From Bacillota bacterium (GTDB lineage Bacteria; Bacillota; Thermincolia; Thermincolales; UBA2595), in NCBI GenBank assembly GCA_021847735.1, contig JAJZQD010000002.1, positions 1-64,000 on the forward strand: a stretch of DNA of 64,000 bases, written 5' to 3'. The notes below the pieces were generated by a model that was not told where the DNA came from, searched no databases, and was given only the letters and a program-made list of their open reading frames with translations. Of this stretch, positions 54,792-63,206 are shown piece by piece. Every line of letters begins with the position of its first letter. Positions within the stretch are counted from its first letter, which is position 1. A program made the translations under genes and the position numbers.

Positions 54792-56927
54792 TTGAGTAAA
54801 TATAACGTGAATTTGTTGGTTTTTGATGCCAGTATTTTCGTTTCTGGCTTTTTTCTCCTATTTCATTACCTGCCTTCACCGGATATTCAAAATTGGGTTC
54901 CCGTCATTTTGTTTTCGGCAGCAGTATTGTCTTTGGCTTTACTTAAGACCTGCCTTCCCTCCGAGGAATCATTTTCCTTTGAAAACGTCATGATTATCGC
55001 CTATGTCCTGACTTACGGCTTTAGTGGGACCTGGGTTGCGGCTATCGCATTCACGGGATATGCCTTACTGAAAAGAACATCCCTTTTGGAAGCTGTATTT
55101 TCTGTGAGCAGTTTCATTATCGCGGTCTGGGGTGCGGCAGCCATTTTTACCGCTACGGGCGGAGTTTTCGGTAATTTGAGTTTATCTGAGAATTATATAC
55201 CGTTATTGTGTTTTTTGTCATCGTACCTTCTCTTCGTTTTCGGGTCAAAGGCGGTACATAATTCCCTCCTTTTGGATAGACCTTTGGAAATGGTCAACCT
55301 GCTTAAAGATGAAAGCTCTGTCACACTGCTAGTGGTAATTGACGGAGTGGTTGCCACATTACTGTATCAAGGCGTCGGGATAGCCGGAATAATTATTGTT
55401 TTAATGCTTACAGCCGGAATCTTGAAAATACTCAGAATTTATTTTCATTCCGAACGAAAGTACGTAAAAACTGTGGAGACTTTTTTGACCGTCACAGAGA
55501 ATAAGATCCCGCATTTTCGCGGCCACTCGGAACGGGTTGCCAAATCTTGCCAGATGCTGCTCAACTGTATGCGGGTCACCAGAGAGGAGCGCGGTATCAT
55601 CGAATATGCCGCCTTACTTCACGATATAGGTAAGCTCGGAATGCCGGAAAAACTGCTTAGGATCCACAGTTACCTGACGAGCGAGGAGGTCCAGTGTCTA
55701 GAGGGCCATCCCGAGATTGGCAGAAAACTTGTTCAGCAGATTACAGGTTTGGATAAAGTAGCGGAGCTAATACACTGTCATCATGAAAAATACAACGGAG
55801 AAGGATATCCCCGGAAATTGGCAAAGGAAGAAATACCTTTCGGAGCCAGGGTAATTGCCGTTGCCGACATGTTTGACAACCTGGTTTATCGTGTCGGACT
55901 GCGGTTTCAACAAGCCTGTACAGAGCTTAAGAATATGGCCGGGTCGGACCTTGACCCCGAAATTGTGGAAGTATTTTTAAAGGTGATACTGGACAACAGC
56001 CAGGTTGCTGCTACCCATGAATCCGGCCGCATAACGGACCGCCTGGAGGATAAAACCAAAGATATAGTTGAACAGTTAAGGTATTACCTGGATAAGTCTT
56101 GGGTCCTTGGTACCCTGCACATGAGTTATATAGTTCTATATGAGAATAACGAAATTAAAAACCTTGGTACGGGGGTCATTCCCCACTCCATTAAAAACTA
56201 CCTGGCGGACTATGTCCAAAAGGGTCTGGATATTGGGACCTGCCACAAGGAGTTTATTATTGACGCGGTTTCTGCCAAAATATTTAATGCCTATTTTATG
56301 CCTGTTTCCACAGACTCCTGTTTAATCACGGTTTTTGACATGACGGAAGTTTTAAAAACCGAAAGAGACCGGGAAGAAGGGGAACTAAAAATTTATCGCG
56401 ATGTAATTTTGGCCGTAACCCAGGGTAAGTTACTCCTTACTTTTGGTGAAGAAATTAATAACTACATTGATGAAAGCTTAATCCACAGCGAAATGCGGTT
56501 GTATGAGCCCCAGGACGTGGCCAGGGCCAGGTCCATGGTCAAGGGTATTTTGGATACGGTGCCACTATCAGGCCAGCGAAAGTCGCAAATGATACTTTGT
56601 GTATCTGAAGCCGCAACAAACGTTATAAAACACGTGGGAGAGGGAAAAGTTGGGGTAAGTCTTTTGGACAATGCAGTGCGAATTATTATTCAGGACAACG
56701 GACCGGGAATTGATATTTCTCAGCTCCCCCAGGTGACCCTGAGAAAAGGTTATTCCACCAAGCTTTCCCTGGGGTTTGGGTTTACTATCATGCTGGATTT
56801 TCTGGATAGGCTAATTATGTCTACCAAAGAAGGAACTATTGTAGTATTGGAAATGGCTTTCAATCCGGAGAAGAAACCGGTTGAAACGCCGAATAGAGAA
56901 GAGGTGGCTCAAGGAGATGTCAGTTGA
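54792..56927 (+). CDS. Membrane HD-GYP / HATPase (RsbW-like) signalling protein
   Basis: 711 aa from TTG 54792, which follows GAAGGTGA at good spacing; GTG 54783 is an alternative. About six to seven N-terminal membrane helices (1-215). The HD-GYP domain (about 235-395) has His245, His277-Asp278 (HDIGKLG), HHEKYNGEGYP (GYP at 338-340) and ADMFDNL, so metal ligands look intact; such domains degrade c-di-GMP. A domain of unknown type follows (400-560). The C-terminus (570-700) is a GHKL ATPase of the RsbW/SpoIIAB type with CVSEAATNVIKH, DNGPGI and GYSTKLSLGFGFTIM. I know no standard protein with this exact order. It overlaps the next gene by 11 bases. Confidence 0.85.
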   Translation: MSKYNVNLLVFDASIFVSGFFLLFHYLPSPDIQNWVPVILFSAAVLSLALLKTCLPSEESFSFENVMIIAYVLTYGFSGTWVAAIAFTGYALLKRTSLLEAVFSVSSFIIAVWGAAAIFTATGGVFGNLSLSENYIPLLCFLSSYLLFVFGSKAVHNSLLLDRPLEMVNLLKDESSVTLLVVIDGVVATLLYQGVGIAGIIIVLMLTAGILKILRIYFHSERKYVKTVETFLTVTENKIPHFRGHSERVAKSCQMLLNCMRVTREERGIIEYAALLHDIGKLGMPEKLLRIHSYLTSEEVQCLEGHPEIGRKLVQQITGLDKVAELIHCHHEKYNGEGYPRKLAKEEIPFGARVIAVADMFDNLVYRVGLRFQQACTELKNMAGSDLDPEIVEVFLKVILDNSQVAATHESGRITDRLEDKTKDIVEQLRYYLDKSWVLGTLHMSYIVLYENNEIKNLGTGVIPHSIKNYLADYVQKGLDIGTCHKEFIIDAVSAKIFNAYFMPVSTDSCLITVFDMTEVLKTERDREEGELKIYRDVILAVTQGKLLLTFGEEINNYIDESLIHSEMRLYEPQDVARARSMVKGILDTVPLSGQRKSQMILCVSEAATNVIKHVGEGKVGVSLLDNAVRIIIQDNGPGIDISQLPQVTLRKGYSTKLSLGFGFTIMLDFLDRLIMSTKEGTIVVLEMAFNPEKKPVETPNREEVAQGDVS

Positions 56928-58977
56928 GGGATTCGTTATCACTGAAGGTAACACTGTACAGGAAGCGGTTAGCAAAGCGCTTAGGATGCTGCAGGTTAAA
57001 AAAGAGCAGACCACAATAGAAATCATCTCAGAAGGAAAACAGGGTTTCCTTGGGGTGGGCTCCAGGCTTGCCAAAGTTAAGGTTTCCATTAAAGAAGACG
57101 CCAAGGCCGAACTTGAACTGACTGACATATTGGTTGACCTACATATTAGGGATGAATCCCTGGCTGCGCAATATTCGCCTAAAGTAACCGACAAAATGAC
57201 AGGGGTGGCCGCAGTTGTCAACGGTAAAGTAGTTGTTACCGATCCTTCGGATTTGGGAAGTTACGCTATTTTAAAACCAGGCCGAAATATGAGGTTAATC
57301 ATCAACGGACAAGAGACTGTAGAAGAAACACCGGTTTCCGAAGGGGATATGATACAAGTAGAATTGGTCGATGAAAAGCCGGTTTCTTCGCTGGAGTTGA
57401 CTGTTGCAGATAATAAGCTGGAGGCTTTACTGAGACTGGTTAGCCAGCCGGGTGCCACATACAGGTTAATGGATCAGGCTGAAACAAATAAATTACTGTT
57501 GCAGATAGAGGTTGCAGAAATAATTGAATCACCTCCGGTTACGGTAGAGGATGTAATTAGGTTTTTACAGGAAAAGAATGTCGTAAAAGGTATACTAAAT
57601 GCAGGAATTCAACAGGTGTTGGAGAATCAAAATGGCAAGGAAGGGTTTCCAGTAGCCCGGGGCTTAAAACCAGAGGACGGTATCGATGCATATATTAGGC
57701 TCCCCTTCCTGGATGACGCGAAAGAAGACGAAGAAGAACCGTTATTTAACCACCATCAGATGGTGTCTGTTAGTCCGGGTGAGGTCGTTGCCATCAAAGT
57801 GCCTAAACAAATAGGACGCGACGGCTGGGCCGTTACCGGGGAGCCAATTCCGGCAGCTTTGCCTAAAGATTGTGAAATGTGCATTAAGAGCGGATGTGAG
57901 TTCACGGGGGATGGGGAAATGGTAGTGGCAACAATTGCCGGCCGGCCCGGGACAGCGAATATCGGCAACAAGACTTTTGTTCATGTGGACCCGGTTTATG
58001 AAGTCAAGGATGTTGACCAGACCATCGGAAACATAAAATTTGCCGGAGACGTCCTGGTAAGGGGAAGTGTCCGGGATGGATACAAGATTGAAGCTGACGG
58101 AAATATTGAGGTATTTGGTGATGTCACCAGGGCTGCAATAACCGCCGGGGCCAGTGTTACTATTCACCAACAAGCCCTTGGGAGCATCATTACGGCAGGG
58201 GGAAGGGCCGCTTTATACTCTTCGATTTTGCCCGGTTTAAAGGAAACGGGGGAGATGTTGAATAATGTGCGCGCGGTGGCAGAGCAGCTTAAAAGTGTTC
58301 CCGCTTTTAAGACATCTGACCTGCGGGCCAAGGGTGACGGCCCGTTAATTCAACTGCTGCTCGATTCAAAATTCAATGTCCTGCCGCAAACAGTCTCGGA
58401 ATTGTCCGAAACAATGCTGGGCTCCAAGCAAACAGTTCATGAACAGGTATTGGATTGTGTCAATCTTTTACAGAAGGATTTATGCGGGCTGGGATCGGTA
58501 AATATAGAAAGTGTTGATTATCTCCAAAGGCTAAAAGAATGTGTAGACCTGGTTGTCGGTCTGATTAACGATAGTATAAGAAAAGAAGACTGCATTAAGG
58601 TTAAATATGTTCAAAACTGTACTCTCCAATCAAGCGGAGATGTAATAATTGAAGGCCAGGGATGCTACATATCTACCGTTACGGCCGGAGGAGAAGTGAT
58701 TGTCTCAGGAAATCCCGGGGTTGCCCGGGGCGTAAAAGTAGTCTCCAACGGTAACGTAACTGTAAAAGAACTTGGTTCGGATTTTGACACCCAGACTTCT
58801 GTGGCGGTTAACTGTAACAGCAAGGTTTCGGCAGGGTTAATACATCCCAATGTCACAGTAAAGGTAGGCGGGGATAAATTCAGGGTCGATAATCTGTACA
58901 AGAACTTTGACGCCTATATTAACTACGAAGGCCAACTTGTTGTTGACAAGCTATTGACCGGCGAAAAGCGCCAGTGA
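56917..58977 (+). CDS. Jag_N-FapA (DUF342) fusion protein
   Basis: 686 aa from ATG 56917; the open frame extends upstream, but this ATG has GAGGTGG nine bases before it. The first 50 residues form a Jag_N domain (TVQEAVSKALRMLQVKKEQT, then EGKQGFLGVGSRLAKVKV). FapA-type domains follow (GRDGWAVTGEPIPAALPKD, NIKFAGDVLVRGSVRDGYKI), a helical region (about 450-560), and a second beta-helix stretch to the end. It is less similar to the other two FapA proteins than they are to each other. Its stop codon is supplied by repeat copy 2, so the original end may have differed. Confidence 0.85.
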   Translation: MSVEGFVITEGNTVQEAVSKALRMLQVKKEQTTIEIISEGKQGFLGVGSRLAKVKVSIKEDAKAELELTDILVDLHIRDESLAAQYSPKVTDKMTGVAAVVNGKVVVTDPSDLGSYAILKPGRNMRLIINGQETVEETPVSEGDMIQVELVDEKPVSSLELTVADNKLEALLRLVSQPGATYRLMDQAETNKLLLQIEVAEIIESPPVTVEDVIRFLQEKNVVKGILNAGIQQVLENQNGKEGFPVARGLKPEDGIDAYIRLPFLDDAKEDEEEPLFNHHQMVSVSPGEVVAIKVPKQIGRDGWAVTGEPIPAALPKDCEMCIKSGCEFTGDGEMVVATIAGRPGTANIGNKTFVHVDPVYEVKDVDQTIGNIKFAGDVLVRGSVRDGYKIEADGNIEVFGDVTRAAITAGASVTIHQQALGSIITAGGRAALYSSILPGLKETGEMLNNVRAVAEQLKSVPAFKTSDLRAKGDGPLIQLLLDSKFNVLPQTVSELSETMLGSKQTVHEQVLDCVNLLQKDLCGLGSVNIESVDYLQRLKECVDLVVGLINDSIRKEDCIKVKYVQNCTLQSSGDVIIEGQGCYISTVTAGGEVIVSGNPGVARGVKVVSNGNVTVKELGSDFDTQTSVAVNCNSKVSAGLIHPNVTVKVGGDKFRVDNLYKNFDAYINYEGQLVVDKLLTGEKRQ

Positions 58978-59092
58978 ACTCGTTCAGCTAAAGCTGAACA
59001 TCGAAACTTCAGTGGGGGGACTCTACCCCCACTGAAGCAGAAAAGTGGAAACTCCACCTTATAGAAGGTGGAGTCTTGGAATTGGGATAAAC
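58973..59092 (+). repeat. Hairpin-rich dispersed repeat, copy 2 (120 bp)
   Basis: Same orientation as copy 1 at 46352, with only two differences over 120 bases. Hairpins: ttcagct/agctgaa (58983-58998), cttcagtggggg/cccccactgaag (59008-59037), and a perfect actccacctt/aaggtggagt (59051-59074). It begins at the stop codon of the Jag_N-FapA gene and ends 20 bases before the STAS gene. This copy keeps the perfect third palindrome, so it may be closer to the ancestral form. Confidence 0.9.
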
Positions 59093-59111
59093 TGGAAGAG
59101 GGTGGGACTTA

Positions 59112-59423
59112 ATGTTAGACGTGCAAGTTTCAACTGACGGCAAAAACAAAATCTTGAGACTGGTTGGAGAACTGGACATTGCCACTGTTGACAGGTTTAA
59201 GAAAAGTGTGGATGAAGCCCGTGAGGATGTTAGTGGCATGATTTTGGACATGGCTAAATTGGGTTTCGTTGATTCTACCGGGGTTGGCGGACTATTGAAT
59301 GTGGTAAAGAGTCTCAGGAAAGACAGTGTCGAAGTTAAAGTATGCAATGTTTCGGCTGAGGTATACGAAGTTTTTGACCTCTTGGGGCTGCCCATGCTGT
59401 TGGGTAAAGAAATTTTTGAATAA
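59112..59423 (+). CDS. STAS-domain anti-anti-sigma factor-like protein
   Basis: 103 aa, a single STAS domain of the SpoIIAA/RsbV type: LRLVGELDIATVDRFKKSVD, then MILDMAKLGFVDSTGVGGLL with the phosphorylatable Ser55 in the DST motif. Such proteins are phosphorylated by RsbW-type kinases and dephosphorylated by PP2C phosphatases, which are encoded upstream at 54792 and 53011. AGAGGGTGG precedes the ATG. The sigma factor or other target is not in the cassette. Confidence 0.92.
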   Translation: MLDVQVSTDGKNKILRLVGELDIATVDRFKKSVDEAREDVSGMILDMAKLGFVDSTGVGGLLNVVKSLRKDSVEVKVCNVSAEVYEVFDLLGLPMLLGKEIFE

Positions 59424-59462
59424 TGTTTGTGTATTTTGACAGCCATTTAGGGGGTGGACAAA

Positions 59463-60902
59463 ATGGCTCCAGGAGATTTTATCGATGAGTTATTGGCCAA
59501 AAATCAACCTGTAAATGTTGAAATAAGTCGAAATAAGATGGAAGCCTATCTAAAGGTCTACTCACTGGGAGGAGGCCAACAAATTACCGGGCAGGATATC
59601 GAAGCCGCTTTAAGAGAAAAGGGCGTGATTTATGGTGTGCTGGAAGAAATTGTTGATAAGGCCGTCAGCCTACAGCATTTCAGCGAACCCATCACTGTTG
59701 CCAGGGGTTCCGAGCCTATCCCCGGAGAGGATTCAAAGATTGATTTTAAGTTTAATACTGATGTAGTAATAGGAAAACCGATTGAAATGATGGATGGCCG
59801 GGTGGATTTTTACAATCTCAACCTTATTCAGAATGTGGAGATTGGGGAGGTACTCGCGGTTAAAACACCGGCTTCTAAAGGAACCCCGGGTTACACGGTT
59901 ACCGGCGAAGAGGTTCCGGCCAAACCTGGAAAAGATTTTCTTTTAAAGCCTGGTAAAAATGTACAAATGGTTGCAGGTGATAATATAGGTTATAAGCCCA
60001 GCGCCATAGTTGCCGTGTCGGCCGCACAAGGCCGCGTAATGCTTACCGGTAACAAAATCACCGTTTCCACAGTCTATGAAGTTGACGGAGATGTGGATTT
60101 CAACACGGGAAATATTGAATTTAACGGGAGCGTAATAATCAAAGGGAGTATCAGGGAAGGTTTTAAAGTTGTGGCGAATGGCGATGTGGTTATCATGAAC
60201 ACTATATCTGACGGGATAGTTGAGTGTACCGGGAATGTTAAAGTCAAAAGCGGCATTGTCGGCAGAAGCAAAACGAGGATAAAAGCGGGAGAAAGTGTTT
60301 TCGCCAAGTTTATAGAAAACTCCACCGTTGAGGCTGCTGAAGATATTGTGGTCAGTGAAGCCATCATGCACAGCAGGGTAAGCGCCGGAAAATCCGTGGT
60401 AGTCGGTGGCAAGGGTGTTGTAGTCGGAGGCTTGATCAGGGCCGGTGAAGAAATAAAATGTAAAATAGTGGGTTCACCCCTGGCAACTGCAACTGAGTTG
60501 GAGGCCGGGATAAATCCTGTGCTGCGTAGGGAATATTCCAAGCTCATAAAGGAAAAGGAGTCAAAGGAAACTGACCACGATAAAGCTGATAAAGCCATAA
60601 AACTCTTAAAGCGCATGCAGTATACCCAAGGGGAGATGCACCCGGATAAGCGTGCCCTTCTTATACAGGTTACTAAAGTACAGGTTGCCCTTACCAAGGA
60701 TTTAGAGGCACTAAACGAGTCCATAAAGAACATCGAATTTCAGATGGTACAATCTAACCGCGGCCGCATAACGGTGCAGGGAACAATCTATCCGGGAGTG
60801 AAGGTAACCATCGGATCGTCTTCAGTACAAATCCACGACCCTTACCCATTTGTCTGCTTTACAAAACACAATGGAGAAATAAAGATTTCCCCGTATAAAT
60901 AA
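59463..60902 (+). CDS. FapA-family (DUF342) protein, cassette paralogue
   Basis: 479 aa from ATG 59463 (AGGGGGTGG upstream; GTG 59454 is part of the ribosome binding site). It matches the FapA protein at 22184 almost throughout, for example VDFNTGNIEFNGSVIIKGSI and IMHSRVSAGKSVVVGGKGV, but lacks its first 100 or so residues. The C-terminal coiled coil (about residues 355-425) and cap are kept. Last gene of the cassette, followed by a terminator. Function unknown; proximity to the STAS gene suggests a role in its pathway. Confidence 0.88.
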   Translation: MAPGDFIDELLAKNQPVNVEISRNKMEAYLKVYSLGGGQQITGQDIEAALREKGVIYGVLEEIVDKAVSLQHFSEPITVARGSEPIPGEDSKIDFKFNTDVVIGKPIEMMDGRVDFYNLNLIQNVEIGEVLAVKTPASKGTPGYTVTGEEVPAKPGKDFLLKPGKNVQMVAGDNIGYKPSAIVAVSAAQGRVMLTGNKITVSTVYEVDGDVDFNTGNIEFNGSVIIKGSIREGFKVVANGDVVIMNTISDGIVECTGNVKVKSGIVGRSKTRIKAGESVFAKFIENSTVEAAEDIVVSEAIMHSRVSAGKSVVVGGKGVVVGGLIRAGEEIKCKIVGSPLATATELEAGINPVLRREYSKLIKEKESKETDHDKADKAIKLLKRMQYTQGEMHPDKRALLIQVTKVQVALTKDLEALNESIKNIEFQMVQSNRGRITVQGTIYPGVKVTIGSSSVQIHDPYPFVCFTKHNGEIKISPYK

Positions 60903-60916
60903 GATGTAATAATGAT

Positions 60917-60950
60917 GGGGCTGTCCGAAAGGGGCAGTCTCTTTACTTTT
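60917..60950 (+). terminator. Terminator after the signalling cassette
   Basis: Stem ggctgtcc (60919-60926), GAAA loop, ggggcagtc (60931-60939) with two G-U pairs and one bulged G, followed by a T-rich tail (tctttactttt). Confidence 0.6.
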
Positions 60951-60976
60951 ACTATTGACCTACACAGATTCTTGTC

Positions 60977-61005
60977 TTGCCAACCTTTGCTATATATGTT
61001 ATACT
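60977..61005 (+). promoter_or_regulatory. Sigma-A type promoter of the rimP-nusA-infB operon
   Basis: -35 TTGCCA at 60977-60982, a 17-base spacer and -10 TATACT at 61000-61005. It leaves a leader of about 150 bases before rimP. Confidence 0.8.
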
Positions 61006-61051
61006 ACTTACGATGCGATTTAATTGATGCTTAACCCGGAAAGGTATTTGT

Positions 61052-61072
61052 AGAGTGGGGCAACCCCACTCT
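61052..61072 (+). promoter_or_regulatory. Leader hairpin upstream of rimP
   Basis: Perfect 9-bp stem agagtgggg (61052-61060) with ccccactct (61064-61072), three-base loop, followed by only three T residues. I recall similar hairpins before rimP in other Clostridia. It could be an attenuator responding to NusA, the product of the operon; this is inference. Confidence 0.55.
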
Positions 61073-61164
61073 TTCGCGTTCCAGAGGGCTAAACTGCTCA
61101 AAGTATAAGCGGAGAGCATAGATGGTACAATAGTTAATATGAAGATATACGGGGAGTGAAGGCT

Positions 61165-61626
61165 ATGGGAAAAACCAGGACCGAGGATATTGTTTGGGAG
61201 ATGGCAAAACCTGTAGTAGATTTCTTAGGCCTCGAATTGGTAGATGTTGAGTACATAAAAGAAGGGGGATCGTGGTTCCTGAGGATTTTTATTGATAAAC
61301 CCCAGGGTATTACCCATGACGATTGCCAGGCAGTATCAAAAAAACTGGGTGAACTGCTTGATGAAAGGGATTCCATACCCCAGTCGTATATACTTGAAGT
61401 CTCCTCTCCGGGAATTGAACGGCCTCTTAACAAACCCGAAGATTTTGTAAAGTTTCGTGGGTACAAAATACGGGCTTCGACTTTTTCGCCGGTTGAAGGG
61501 CAGAAGGAATTCGTTGGTGAATTAGAGGGTGTTGAGGATAACATATTGAGCATTAATGTAAAAGGCAAAAAGGTTACCCTGCCTTTTGGGACGGTAGCTA
61601 AAGTTAGATTGGAAGCTGATTTCTAG
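61165..61626 (+). CDS. rimP: Ribosome maturation factor RimP
   Basis: Assists 30S subunit assembly. 153 aa with MAKPVVDFLGLELVDVEYIK, FIDKPQGITHDDCQAVSKKL and LEVSSPGIERPLNKPEDF, all typical of the family. ATG 61165 follows GGGGAG by about ten bases; GTG 61156 overlaps that site. First gene of the nusA-infB operon. Confidence 0.95.
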   Translation: MGKTRTEDIVWEMAKPVVDFLGLELVDVEYIKEGGSWFLRIFIDKPQGITHDDCQAVSKKLGELLDERDSIPQSYILEVSSPGIERPLNKPEDFVKFRGYKIRASTFSPVEGQKEFVGELEGVEDNILSINVKGKKVTLPFGTVAKVRLEADF

Positions 61627-61660
61627 ACAAATGAAAATTAGAGGAGGTTAGTTTAAAAAA

Positions 61661-63181
61661 ATGAATACGGAGTTCATCGAAGCTTTGGAGGAACTCGAAA
61701 GAGAAAAAGGTATTGCCATTGAGATACTCCTGGACGCCCTGGAAGCTGCTTTGATTTCTGCTTACAAAAGGAATTTCGGTTCCTTACAGAATGTTAGAGT
61801 GAGTATTGACAGGTCAACGGGGGAAATCAAGGTTTATGCCAGGAAAACTGTTACAGAAAGTGTGGAAGACGACCGTAGTGAGGTTTCTTTGGAGGCAGCG
61901 AGGGATAAGGACCTGAGATACGAGTTGGGGGACATCTTGGAAGTAGAAGTAACTCCAAGAGATTTCGGACGTATTGCGGCCCAGACTGCCAAGCAGGTGG
62001 TCGTACAGAGAATCCGTGAAGCCGAAAGGGGCATTATTTACGAAGAGTTTTCCAACCGGGAAGGTGACATAGTTACAGGCATTGTGCAAAGGCAGGACCA
62101 AAAGAATATCTACATAGACTTAGGTAAGACAGAAGCTATTCTTGGGCCCACCGAACAAATCCCTGGTGAAGAATATAAGCATGGTGACAGGTTAAAAACG
62201 TACATAGTTGAAGTTAAAAAGACGACCAAGGGACCTCAAATACTTGTTTCCAGGACACACCCCGGCCTTTTGAAAAGGCTTTTTGAGCTTGAGGTACCTG
62301 AGATTCACGACGGTATTGTTGAGTTAAAATCAGTGGCCCGTGAAGCCGGGGCACGCTCTAAAATTGCCGTTTATTCACGGGATGAGAATGTTGATCCCGT
62401 TGGAGCCTGCGTGGGGCCAAAAGGGATGCGGGTACAAACTATCGTTCACGAACTCAAGGGCGAAAAAATAGATATAGTGAAATGGCACCAGGAGTCGGCG
62501 AAATTTGTTGCCAATGCTTTGAGCCCCGCAAAAGTAGTTGATGTTGCTATATTCGAAGATCAGAAAATAGCAAGAGTGACTGTGCCGGATTACCAACTGT
62601 CGTTGGCCATTGGCAAAGAGGGTCAAAATGCCCGCCTGTCTGCAAAATTGACAGGTTGGAAAATTGATATCAAGAGTGAAACCCAGGCCGAAGAGCTTAG
62701 GCTAAATGACGAGTATGCCGACCAGGGTGATGAATACTCAGAAGATGAATACTATGAGGATGATTACGCCCCAGAAGATTACGACGACAGTGAGTATGAG
62801 GATGGTGACTGGGGTGAGGACGGAGAAGAATATCAGGATTACGAATACGAGCAGGACGGCGAAGAACACGAAGAGGGCGAACCCGGGGACGACCAATACG
62901 CCGACGAAGGGGAATACGACGAGGAATATTACGACGAAGAATATTACGACGATGTAGACGAAAGCGCCGGCCAGTTACCGGATAACACAGAAGAGTGCGA
63001 AGAGCAGGAAGATATTGTTCTGCCGGAACCGGAACCGGAGGAAGAATCCAAAGGCAAGGGTAAGAAAGCCAAAAAGAAAACCGAAACCGCCAAAAAGGCT
63101 ACCAAAGCGCCGGGTAAACGCAAGACGTTGTCGGTTGAAGAAGTAGGCGAGTTTTTGGAAGAGTTGGAAGAAGACAAGTAA
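61661..63181 (+). CDS. nusA: Transcription elongation/termination factor NusA with long acidic tail
   Basis: Modulates RNA polymerase pausing, termination and antitermination. The N-terminal polymerase-binding domain begins IEALEELEREKGIAIEILLD; an S1 domain (about residues 135-200, GDIVTGIVQRQDQKNIYIDL) and two KH domains (GPKGMRVQTIVHELKGEKID and AIGKEGQNARLSAKLTGWKI) follow, ending near residue 345, where many Firmicutes NusA proteins stop. Here about 158 further residues follow: an Asp/Glu/Tyr-rich stretch (about 349-455), a Lys-rich stretch (about 463-487) and a short acidic end. AGAGGAGG precedes the ATG. Confidence 0.96.
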   Translation: MNTEFIEALEELEREKGIAIEILLDALEAALISAYKRNFGSLQNVRVSIDRSTGEIKVYARKTVTESVEDDRSEVSLEAARDKDLRYELGDILEVEVTPRDFGRIAAQTAKQVVVQRIREAERGIIYEEFSNREGDIVTGIVQRQDQKNIYIDLGKTEAILGPTEQIPGEEYKHGDRLKTYIVEVKKTTKGPQILVSRTHPGLLKRLFELEVPEIHDGIVELKSVAREAGARSKIAVYSRDENVDPVGACVGPKGMRVQTIVHELKGEKIDIVKWHQESAKFVANALSPAKVVDVAIFEDQKIARVTVPDYQLSLAIGKEGQNARLSAKLTGWKIDIKSETQAEELRLNDEYADQGDEYSEDEYYEDDYAPEDYDDSEYEDGDWGEDGEEYQDYEYEQDGEEHEEGEPGDDQYADEGEYDEEYYDEEYYDDVDESAGQLPDNTEECEEQEDIVLPEPEPEEESKGKGKKAKKKTETAKKATKAPGKRKTLSVEEVGEFLEELEEDK

Positions 63182-63206
63182 ATGCCCTGATAAGGAGGGG
63201 TTAACC

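Noticed and set aside
62706-62957. 83-codon Thr/Met-rich open frame in the nusA tail
   Set aside because: Alternative frame of the repetitive acidic codons; no ribosome binding site.
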